7,250 nucleotides of DNA from Pirellulales bacterium (GTDB lineage Bacteria; Planctomycetota; Planctomycetia; Pirellulales; Thermoguttaceae), in NCBI GenBank assembly GCA_030642635.1, contig DAOWNK010000165.1, positions 1 to 7,250 on the forward strand. The letters run 5' to 3'. Below, in pieces: positions 1 to 4,701 of this stretch. Both the position numbers and the translations under genes were made by a program. The notes under the pieces were generated by a model. The model worked only from the letters and a program-made list of their open reading frames with translations. It had not been told where the DNA came from and ran no database searches. Positions within the stretch are counted from its first letter, which is position 1, and each line of letters begins with the position of its first letter.

Positions 1-1
1 C

Positions 2-94
2 GACGACCTTCAGATATACAATGCGGCGTTGACCAGTTACGGCATCGCAGAACTGTTCGGCAACCCCGGGAAGACACTGGGAGAAAGGAGGTGA
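2..94 (+). CDS. C-terminal end of a LamG-like (concanavalin A-like fold) protein, partial at the window edge
   Basis: Only the last 30 codons are present, ending in TGA at 92-94. The peptide starts DDLQIYNAALTSYGIAELF and continues through NPGK to the end. The pattern DDLxIYNxALxxxxIAxLxxNPG is the usual closing strand and helix of Laminin_G_3-type domains, which often lie at the C-terminus of secreted planctomycete proteins. There is no PEP-CTERM tail here, unlike the next gene, so the protein is presumably exported but not sorted that way; this is inference because the N-terminus is missing. The stop is followed within 15 bases by a hairpin pair. Two LamG genes in a row on the same strand suggest a local family expansion. 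Confidence 0.72.
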   Translation, partial: DDLQIYNAALTSYGIAELFGNPGKTLGERR

Positions 95-106
95 CACCAG
101 ATGTAG

Positions 107-152
107 GGTGCGTAAAACGCACCAATTTAACTGACGGTGCGTTGCACGCACC
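107..152. repeat. Twin GGTGCG/CGCACC hairpins in the intergenic gap
   Basis: Two perfect inverted repeats lie side by side: GGTGCG (107-112), loop TAAAA, CGCACC (118-123); and GGTGCGT (136-142), loop TGC, ACGCACC (146-152). The arms of the two hairpins share the same core, so they could also pair crosswise. The pair sits just after the stop of the first LamG gene. A T-rich run (162-170) follows but starts 9 bases after the second stem, so this is not a good intrinsic terminator. The form resembles REP-like intergenic palindromes; that assignment is inferred from shape and from the duplicated core. Confidence 0.7.
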
Positions 153-214
153 ACGCGAGTGTTGTTTTTTCCGTTGGGGTGTTCCCGGCGGGCAGTTTAA
201 CGTACTTTTTGTAC

Positions 215-219
215 AGGAG
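215..219 (+). promoter_or_regulatory. Ribosome binding site AGGAG for the LamG/PEP-CTERM gene
   Basis: AGGAG lies 7 bases upstream of the ATG at 227. It fixes that start over the in-frame upstream start at 137, because the translation from 227 begins directly with a signal peptide. A small GTAC-TTTTT-GTAC hairpin (202-214) abuts it and might affect access. Confidence 0.7.
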
Positions 220-317
220 AGTTGTGATGAAAAGTTTTGTAACGAGTTGCATGATCGCAACATGCGCAATTGTCTTTGTAGTGCTGAGCATGACCTGCAC
301 TGTACAGGCCGAGTTGA

Positions 318-1208
318 TTGGACACTGGACGTTCGACACCGATTACACTGACTCGGCCGGCTCGCACGACGGCACCGCCACCGGTGTCACTATTGACCCG
401 GCCGGCAAGCTCGGCGGCGCCGTATCATTCGATATCATTCGATGGCGCCGGCCAAGATCGTGTGGTCATTTCCAAGGACGTCATCCCAAATTCGACGTTC
501 AGCTTTGCCTTCTGGAGCTTTTCGCCCAGCGGAAGTAGCAATGAGGGCTACCTGGTACATGACGCCGCGGGTGGGAATCAAAATTATACCATGCTGCGAC
601 GGTTCTACTCCAACAACTACGCCGGGTCGATCTCGCATAAGAGTCCGTCTGGTAGCACATTCGGCGAGATTGGACCCTACGCCCGAGGCGCGTGGCACCA
701 TCACGTCGTCACGCATGATAGCGGCAGCATAGGCCGGTGGTACGTTGACGGGGTATTAGCAGCGACCCAGTCCGTCGCATCCAACTTCAGCAAATTGCAA
801 GATGCTCTGTACGTCGGCAATCGGAGTGCTTTGGACCGCGTCTTCGACGGCAAAGTCGACGACTTAGCCACCTGCGACGACGTGTGGACGGCGGGTGAAG
901 CAAAGGCTGTTTGGTCGCTCGCCGACAGCTCGAGTGCGGCCCTGTATTACAACGTGGGCAAGGCAGACGATCTGCTCGACCTCCACGACGCCGGCGTCGG
1001 CAGTACGACCATCGACAGTCTTACGTGGTACTACGCGACCGATTTGACCACCACTTTGGGCGAGGTCACCAAGGTCGGCGACGATTACTACCTGAAGCTG
1101 AACGATAGTGGCACGGGCGTAGCTACCATTCCAGAGCCGGCAACGCTGGCGCTGCTGGCCATTGCCGCGCTGGGTGGCATGTTGGTTTGGTGGCGACGTC
1201 GGAAGTAA
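318..1208 (+). CDS. Downstream open frame of the broken LamG/PEP-CTERM gene
   Basis: This is the longest uninterrupted frame over the broken gene. Only the part after the duplication (from about 441, codon GAT) reads as LamG and PEP-CTERM; before that it is an out-of-frame shadow. The possible TTG start at 318 has no ribosome binding site and would give no signal peptide, so an independent functional product is unlikely. It is listed because gene callers will probably report it. Confidence 0.4.
   Translation: MDTGRSTPITLTRPARTTAPPPVSLLTRPASSAAPYHSISFDGAGQDRVVISKDVIPNSTFSFAFWSFSPSGSSNEGYLVHDAAGGNQNYTMLRRFYSNNYAGSISHKSPSGSTFGEIGPYARGAWHHHVVTHDSGSIGRWYVDGVLAATQSVASNFSKLQDALYVGNRSALDRVFDGKVDDLATCDDVWTAGEAKAVWSLADSSSAALYYNVGKADDLLDLHDAGVGSTTIDSLTWYYATDLTTTLGEVTKVGDDYYLKLNDSGTGVATIPEPATLALLAIAALGGMLVWWRRRK
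423..442 (+). repeat. Perfect 10-bp tandem duplication (TATCATTCGA x2) disrupting the LamG gene
   Basis: The unit TATCATTCGA occurs at 423-432 and again at 433-442 with no mismatch. Ten bases is not a multiple of three, so it shifts the frame by one. Deleting either copy joins GAVSF to DGAGQDRVVI exactly as the LamG fold expects, so the duplication is the whole cause of the break. Confidence 0.95.
1131..1205 (+). other. PEP-CTERM protein-sorting signal
   Basis: The codons for PEP lie at 1131-1139, followed by a hydrophobic helix (ATLALLAIAALGGMLVWW) and the basic tail RRRK directly before the stop. This three-part layout is the known exosortase recognition signal. A matching exosortase should be encoded elsewhere in the genome; none is in this window. 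Confidence 0.9.
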
Positions 1209-1214
1209 AATTAA

Positions 1215-1240
1215 GGGGCCAGGGGCCAGGGGCCAGGGGC
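1215..1240 (+). repeat. GGGGCCA 7-bp tandem repeat, about 3.7 copies
   Basis: Units lie at 1215-1221, 1222-1228 and 1229-1235, with a partial GGGGC at 1236-1240. It begins six bases after the LamG stop codon. Its last partial unit forms the left arm of the next hairpin (GGGGCT/AGCCCC). No coding reading makes sense here. I recall similar GGGGCCA runs in planctomycete intergenic DNA, but that is memory, not a search result. Confidence 0.85.
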
Positions 1241-1270
1241 TAAAAAAGCCCCCGCACTGCCGTGCGGGGG
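1236..1270. repeat. Two overlapping hairpins, the second a 9-bp GC-rich stem
   Basis: The first hairpin is GGGGCT (1236-1241), loop AAAAA, AGCCCC (1247-1252). The second is CCCCCGCAC (1249-1257), loop TGCC, GTGCGGGGG (1262-1270). They share 1249-1252 and so exclude each other, as in a switch or nested repeat. Read on the minus strand, the strong stem is followed by C and then TTTTTT, the form of an intrinsic terminator, but no minus-strand gene precedes it. Read on the plus strand there is no T-run after either stem. Repeat-element origin is the simpler explanation. Confidence 0.75.
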
Positions 1271-1305
1271 TGTGGATTGTGTGTGTGCGATCACAAAAAC
1301 GTAGA

Positions 1306-1332
1306 AACGCCCCCGGACTGCGGTCCGGGGGG
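1306..1332 (+). repeat. 27-bp palindromic repeat, left copy of an inverted pair
   Basis: It contains the stem CCCCCGGAC (1310-1318), loop TGCG (1319-1322), GTCCGGGGG (1323-1331). The whole 27-base unit matches the reverse complement of 1357-1383 at 25 of 27 positions. The two differences fall at paired positions of the stem, so each copy keeps a perfect 9-bp stem. Confidence 0.85.
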
Positions 1333-1356
1333 TGCATGGCTGCGCAAGTATCGTTA

Positions 1357-1383
1357 CCCCCGGGACCGCAGTCCCGGGGCGTT
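1357..1383 (-). repeat. 27-bp palindromic repeat, right (inverted) copy
   Basis: The stem is CCCCGGGAC (1358-1366), loop CGCA (1367-1370), GTCCCGGGG (1371-1379). On the minus strand the loop reads TGCG, the same as the left copy. The spacer between the two copies is 24 bases. The unit lies about 40 bases before the DUF1559 start codon. TG-rich (1278-1288) and CA-rich (1403-1411) tracts add a loose outer complementarity around the pair. Confidence 0.85.
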
Positions 1384-1421
1384 GGTGATGGTGTTCGTAC
1401 ATTCACACACAAAGTGTCAAA

Positions 1422-2795
1422 ATGCACTCACAAAGAAAAACTGCTTTTACGCTCGTCGAGCTTTTGGTCGTAATCGCCATCATCGGCATTTTGATCGCGC
1501 TGCTGCTGCCGGCGGTGCAAGCCGCACGCGAGGCGGCCCGACGGATGCAGTGCGCCAACAATCTGAAGCAGATCGGTCTGGCGGCACACACGTTTCACCA
1601 GGCCGAGAGGCAACTGCCGCCGGCACGATATTACGACACATCGCTTACCTGGGCGGCTCTCCTGTTGCCGTATCTGGAGGAGGGCGCCCAGTTCAAAATG
1701 TTCGATACCGACGCAAGATACTACGACCAGGATCCGGACGCTCTGAAATACGCGCCTTCGACCTATTACTGTCCTTCACGGCGCGGGCACATGCTCAGCG
1801 TGCAGGGCGACGATCTTGACTGGCAAGGTACAACCAACCTGCCCGGAGCACTATGCGACTACAGCGGAAACGCCGGCGATATTAACAACAGTGGTTCGGG
1901 AGCGTATGGAGAAGCGAATTCTTGTGATGGGGTGTTCCTGCGTGCGAATATCAAACGGGATTCCAATGGTGAAATAGTACGATGGTCGCACGTCGGTTTT
2001 GTCGACATACGCGACGGTCTGACCAGTACGGTGCTCATTGCCGAGCGACATGTCCACCGAAATTACTTTGGTAGGTTCTATGTCCCTGAAACCGGTTATC
2101 AGCCTAGCGACAATTCGATTTACAACGGCGACCGCGGCGCGTATATCATTTTCGGAGGTCCCGGTTGGGGACCGGCACGTGGGGCTAAGGATGAAGTCAA
2201 TTTGCGTCTTGGTAGCTACCACCCGGGAATCGTTAACGTAGTTTTGTGTGATGGGAGTGTAAGATCGCTGTCGGTGTCGATAAACGAGACGATCCTGGGC
2301 TACCTGATGTCACGCAACGATAGGAACCCAATTCCCGGAGATACTTTCTCAGTGAGCACCAAGACCATGCCTGCCTCGAACCTGAACTTGTGTGTAATCA
2401 GCCTGCTCGGTTTGACATTGGCCGCCGCCGGCTGCGGTTCCGGGCTGCGCACGTATCCTGCTGAAGGAAAGGTCGTACTGAAAGACGGCGCCCCATTGAC
2501 CGAAGGAAACGTTTCCTTCGAAGCCGTGGACGGGTCGCTTTCCGCCACCGGGCGTATCGACCGGCAGGGGTTCTTTGAACTGAGTACGCTGAAACCGGGA
2601 GACGGAATCCCGGCGGGAGATTACCGTGTGGTTATAGTGCCTGCGGTGTCCCCCGACCTCGACGTGCCGCCGCCCGCCACCCTTTTTCATTCGCGCTATC
2701 GCCGGTACGAAACCTCCGGGTTGAAATTCACGGTGAAGGAAGCGTATAATTACTTCGAGATCACACTCGACCCGCCAGACAGCCGGACACCGTGA
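1422..2795 (+). CDS. DUF1559 pseudopilin-like protein fused in frame to a lipoprotein
   Basis: Residues 1-309 are a full DUF1559 protein. After MHSQRK comes the type IV prepilin-like segment AFTLVELLVVIAIIGILIAL (Phe, and Glu at +5, with Ala instead of Gly before the cleavage site), then LLPAVQAAREAARRMQC and NNLKQIGLA. The closing motif HPGIVNVVLCDGSVRSLS matches the family's conserved HPGGVNV-DGSVR end. DUF1559 proteins are expanded in planctomycetes; they are thought to be prepilin-peptidase-processed envelope proteins, and their exact role is unknown. The family normally stops soon after this motif, about where IPGDTF ends (2348). Here the frame runs on through TCA GTG into a second protein with its own lipobox (Cys at 2433) and a beta-sandwich-like domain, giving 457 residues. 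The start at 1422 has no clear Shine-Dalgarno sequence, which is common in this phylum. Stop-codon loss is the likely cause; a real fusion is less likely because a buried signal peptide would be odd. Confidence 0.85.
   Translation: MHSQRKTAFTLVELLVVIAIIGILIALLLPAVQAAREAARRMQCANNLKQIGLAAHTFHQAERQLPPARYYDTSLTWAALLLPYLEEGAQFKMFDTDARYYDQDPDALKYAPSTYYCPSRRGHMLSVQGDDLDWQGTTNLPGALCDYSGNAGDINNSGSGAYGEANSCDGVFLRANIKRDSNGEIVRWSHVGFVDIRDGLTSTVLIAERHVHRNYFGRFYVPETGYQPSDNSIYNGDRGAYIIFGGPGWGPARGAKDEVNLRLGSYHPGIVNVVLCDGSVRSLSVSINETILGYLMSRNDRNPIPGDTFSVSTKTMPASNLNLCVISLLGLTLAAAGCGSGLRTYPAEGKVVLKDGAPLTEGNVSFEAVDGSLSATGRIDRQGFFELSTLKPGDGIPAGDYRVVIVPAVSPDLDVPPPATLFHSRYRRYETSGLKFTVKEAYNYFEITLDPPDSRTP
2337..2340 (+). 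promoter_or_regulatory. Possible ribosome binding site GGAG for the lipoprotein part
   Basis: GGAG lies 11 bases before the GTG at 2352, slightly long but usable, and 26 bases before the ATG at 2367. It favours GTG 2352 as the native lipoprotein start and thus supports two original genes rather than one fusion. Confidence 0.4.
2352..2795 (+). CDS. Probable original lipoprotein gene (regulatory-like beta-sandwich) inside the fused frame
   Basis: Starting at GTG 2352 the protein reads MSTKTMPASNLNLCVISLLG, then LTLAAAGC, a lipoprotein signal peptide with the acylated Cys at codon 2433-2435. ATG 2367 would also work but leaves no Lys or Arg ahead of the hydrophobic core, so GTG fits better. The mature part has TYPAEGKVVLKDGAPLTEGN, then VSFEAVDG, GRIDRQGFFEL and IPAGDYRVVIVPA. 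The pattern G-x-V-x-x-x-G-x-P-L...G-x-V-x-F...G-x-Y-x-V is the carboxypeptidase-regulatory or transthyretin-like fold seen in many small planctomycete lipoproteins found directly downstream of DUF1559 genes. Function is unknown; that repeated pairing suggests a shared envelope role. Length is 147 residues. Its upstream stop is missing: the codon before GTG is TCA, one substitution from TGA or TAA. Confidence 0.65.
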   Translation: MSTKTMPASNLNLCVISLLGLTLAAAGCGSGLRTYPAEGKVVLKDGAPLTEGNVSFEAVDGSLSATGRIDRQGFFELSTLKPGDGIPAGDYRVVIVPAVSPDLDVPPPATLFHSRYRRYETSGLKFTVKEAYNYFEITLDPPDSRTP

Positions 2796-2848
2796 ATCGC
2801 TCCGGCAACCCAAAATAGTTTAACCACAAAACACGAAAGTACAATACT

Positions 2849-3202
2849 ATGCACCGCACCAGAAACCATGTACGCTCGCTTTTTACTGTGGCCGTTATTC
2901 TCGGCATGTCCACTCTTTCACCCGCCGGGGCAGAAGAGCAGCACGGCACGATCACCGAGGCCGGTAGGCCGCGAATGAGCATTGTTGTGGGAAAGAAATG
3001 CTGCCGGCCAAGTAGGTTCGCGGCGGATGAACTTCAGCAGACGATCCGTAAAATGTCGGGGGCCGTTTGCCCGATCGTTACCGACGACACCGACGTGCAA
3101 ATCGCGGTGATCGCCGTGGGGCCGCCGTCGGAGAATACCATGACCGCACGTTTGTTGAAGCAGGCGTCAACAAACTGGAACTTGGCGACGAAGGTTTCGT
3201 AG
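2849..3202 (+). CDS. N-terminal fragment of the DUF4838 gene
   Basis: This frame carries the signal peptide and the first part of the GH67-N-like module, and ends with TAG at 3200-3202. The last 10 or so residues (STNWNLATKVS) are out-of-frame reading after the shift. No strong Shine-Dalgarno sequence precedes the ATG; TACAAT at 2840-2845 is too close to serve as a -10 unless the message is nearly leaderless. It lies 53 bases after the lipoprotein stop, so co-transcription with it is possible. Alone it would be a short exported fragment without the DUF4838 domain. Confidence 0.6.
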   Translation: MHRTRNHVRSLFTVAVILGMSTLSPAGAEEQHGTITEAGRPRMSIVVGKKCCRPSRFAADELQQTIRKMSGAVCPIVTDDTDVQIAVIAVGPPSENTMTARLLKQASTNWNLATKVS

Positions 3203-4701
3203 TGAAGACGGTCGGCCCCAACATCGTGGTGGCCGGGGCCACGGGACGAGCTACCCTCTACGCGGCTTACGCGCTATTGGAGCGGCTCGGCTGCCGCTGG
3301 TGCTTTCCAGGCAAGTACGGTGAGGTGATCCCGAAACGGTCGACTTTGAAGTTTGCACCGTTGAATCAGATCGAGAAACCAGCCTTTTCGTACCGCACAT
3401 TCATGCACCACGCCTTCGTGACCGAGGAGACGGCCGACTGGATCGACTGGATGGCTAAGAACCGGATGAATTGTTTCCTGGTCACGCTTTACCCGGCCAA
3501 GGGCTACAAGGGACAACTTTACTCCGAGTTCAAGCAGACGCCCGGTTTACTTGAAGCAATTCAGAAGCGTGGCATGCTCATTGAGGCGGGCCACCACGCC
3601 TCCTATGTCTGGACCCCGCCCAAGGAATTCTACGAGAAAAAGCCGGAGTTCTTCGCCCTGGTCAACGGCAAACGCGGCCTGGTGGCCATCGAGGGACCAC
3701 GGGCGCAGCTCTGCTTTTCAAACGAGGAGTTGGCCGAGTTGACGGCCGAGCGGATCATCACATTCTCACGGGCGAATCCCGAGGCCGACATCATCAGCCT
3801 TTACACGAACGACGGCTATGGCTATTGCGAGTGCGAGGCGTGCAAGGCCATCGGGTCGAAAACCGACGCGTATATGCTGTACATCAATCGCGTAGCGGAG
3901 CGGGTCTACAAGGTATTGCCCGACAAGCGGATCAGCTTCCTCTCTTATAGCCATGCTTCGGCCCCACCCGAGCGGCTGAAAGTGTTCGGCAAGAATACGC
4001 TGTGCACCATCGCCACCTGGCCGCCGCCCAAGGTGAATCGCCTCAAAGGCTGGCTGGCCAGCGGAGTGAAAGAGGTTGCACTTTACGAATATTACATGGG
4101 CTCGTACAGCGACCGGTCGTTTCCCTGGGCGTGTCCAAAAGCAATCGACGATGAGTTGAAGACCATTCACAAGCTCGGGCTGGCCGGCGTGGCCTCGCAG
4201 TGCGAATTAGATAACTGGACCGCTTACGCAGTCAACTACTGGGTTTTCGCCCGACTGATTTGGAATCCCACACTGCCACTGGAAGACGTCCTTGCGGACT
4301 ACTATGGCCATTATTACGCCGAGGCCGCCGGGCCAATGCAGGCGTACTTTGAATATCTCGAGTCCATGGGCCGCTTTTCATATAGTTGGAACGTCGTGGA
4401 AGAAAAAAAGATTCGATGCAACCTAAACATCCCGGAAAAGAAAATCCGGAAACTCGACGAGTTGCTTTCCGTCGGCGAGAAGGCCGCGGCCGGCAAGGCG
4501 GTGCGGGCGAGAATCCGCCGAGACCGAATCTGCATCGACTATCTCAAGCTCGCCTGGACCAGAGAGGATGCGGCACGCAAGGCGACAAAGCTGCTGGCCG
4601 CCGCACAACTTCCGGACGCAGTCGAGCAACTCCAACGAGGTGTAAAGGTGGGCAGAGCGTGCCTGGAACACCTCCAGCGCTATCGCAACGAGCGGGTATA
4701 G
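3067..4701 (+). CDS. Main DUF4838-domain reading frame, without signal peptide
   Basis: This frame is open from 3067, but the first 25-30 residues (Arg-rich, MPDRYRRHRR) are shadow sequence. Genuine coding starts at about 3150-3170. It holds the rest of the GH67-N-like module and the whole DUF4838 domain, including the CECEAC cluster within YTNDGYGYCECEACK, which could bind a metal or form disulfides, and a helical C-terminal region (EKKIRKLDELLSVGEKAAAG, ending ACLEHLQRYRNERV). Without the upstream fragment it has no export signal. It ends at TAG 4699-4701, and the hydrolase frame starts directly there in another phase. Confidence 0.75.
   Translation: MPDRYRRHRRANRGDRRGAAVGEYHDRTFVEAGVNKLELGDEGFVVKTVGPNIVVAGATGRATLYAAYALLERLGCRWCFPGKYGEVIPKRSTLKFAPLNQIEKPAFSYRTFMHHAFVTEETADWIDWMAKNRMNCFLVTLYPAKGYKGQLYSEFKQTPGLLEAIQKRGMLIEAGHHASYVWTPPKEFYEKKPEFFALVNGKRGLVAIEGPRAQLCFSNEELAELTAERIITFSRANPEADIISLYTNDGYGYCECEACKAIGSKTDAYMLYINRVAERVYKVLPDKRISFLSYSHASAPPERLKVFGKNTLCTIATWPPPKVNRLKGWLASGVKEVALYEYYMGSYSDRSFPWACPKAIDDELKTIHKLGLAGVASQCELDNWTAYAVNYWVFARLIWNPTLPLEDVLADYYGHYYAEAAGPMQAYFEYLESMGRFSYSWNVVEEKKIRCNLNIPEKKIRKLDELLSVGEKAAAGKAVRARIRRDRICIDYLKLAWTREDAARKATKLLAAAQLPDAVEQLQRGVKVGRACLEHLQRYRNERV

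Larger units (their letters stand above)
227..1208 (+). pseudogene. Secreted LamG-domain protein with PEP-CTERM tail, broken by a 10-bp tandem duplication
   Basis: The ATG at 227 opens a signal peptide (hydrophobic core about residues 8-24, likely cleavage after TVQA) followed by the LamG opening ELIGHWTFD and GSHDGTATG. The frame is lost at 423-442, where a 10-base unit is repeated in tandem. Removing one copy restores GGAVSFDGAGQDRVVI and an uninterrupted reading to the TAA at 1206, 323 residues in all. Further LamG landmarks are RGAWHHHVVTHD, WYVDGVLAA and ALYVGNRS, then FDGKVDDLA. The C-terminus (IPEPATLALLAIAALGG, then WWRRRK) is a PEP-CTERM signal: a PEP motif, a transmembrane helix and a basic end, used by exosortases to sort exported proteins to the envelope. 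The ligand is unknown. As written the product stops at 538 after about 103 residues. It could be a true pseudogene, a reversible on/off state through loss of one repeat unit, or a consensus error. Confidence 0.85.
2849..4701 (+). pseudogene. Secreted GH67-N-like/DUF4838 protein, split by a frameshift
   Basis: A signal peptide (MHRTRNHVRSLFTVAVILG, likely cleavage after SPAGA) leads to an alpha-glucuronidase N-terminal-like module: RFAADELQQTIRKMSGAVCP, then IAVIAVG. The frame then changes somewhere in 3115-3170, and the protein goes on in the +1 phase with VNKLELGDEGFVVKTVG, ATLYAAYALLERLGCRWCFPG and a full DUF4838 domain: YRTFMHHA, PEFFALVNGKR, QLCFSNEEL, then YTNDGYGYCECEACK (about 3800-3845) and AYMLYINRVAERVYKVLPDK. 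One missing base near 3161-3166 (CAGGCG) explains it with the least change. DUF4838 proteins are predicted TIM-barrel glycoside-hydrolase-like enzymes; the substrate is not established. Repaired length is about 618 residues. No slippery heptamer was seen, so programmed shifting is not supported. Confidence 0.82.

Noticed and set aside
153..170. Intrinsic terminator after the second GGTGCG hairpin
   Set aside because: The T-rich run begins nine bases beyond the stem, too far for a standard terminator.
91..351. 86-codon frame starting with GTG at 91
   Set aside because: It runs through the hairpins and then out of phase over the LamG signal peptide; the AGGAG at 215 and the signal peptide at 227 define the real gene.
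1215..1383. CRISPR array
   Set aside because: The repeats are 7-bp tandem units and palindromes in inverted order, with no regular direct repeats and spacers.
864..1427. 187-codon minus-strand open frame
   Set aside because: It is Pro/Arg/Cys-rich, runs through the palindromic repeats and lies opposite the well-supported LamG/PEP-CTERM frame; no domain is recognisable.
1262..1819. 185-codon plus-strand frame overlapping the DUF1559 start
   Set aside because: Its first third reads the hairpin repeats and the rest is out of phase with the certain DUF1559 protein.
3115..3202. Programmed ribosomal frameshift in the DUF4838 gene
   Set aside because: No slippery heptamer or clear downstream stem was seen at the crossing, and the neighbouring genes carry ordinary lesions too.
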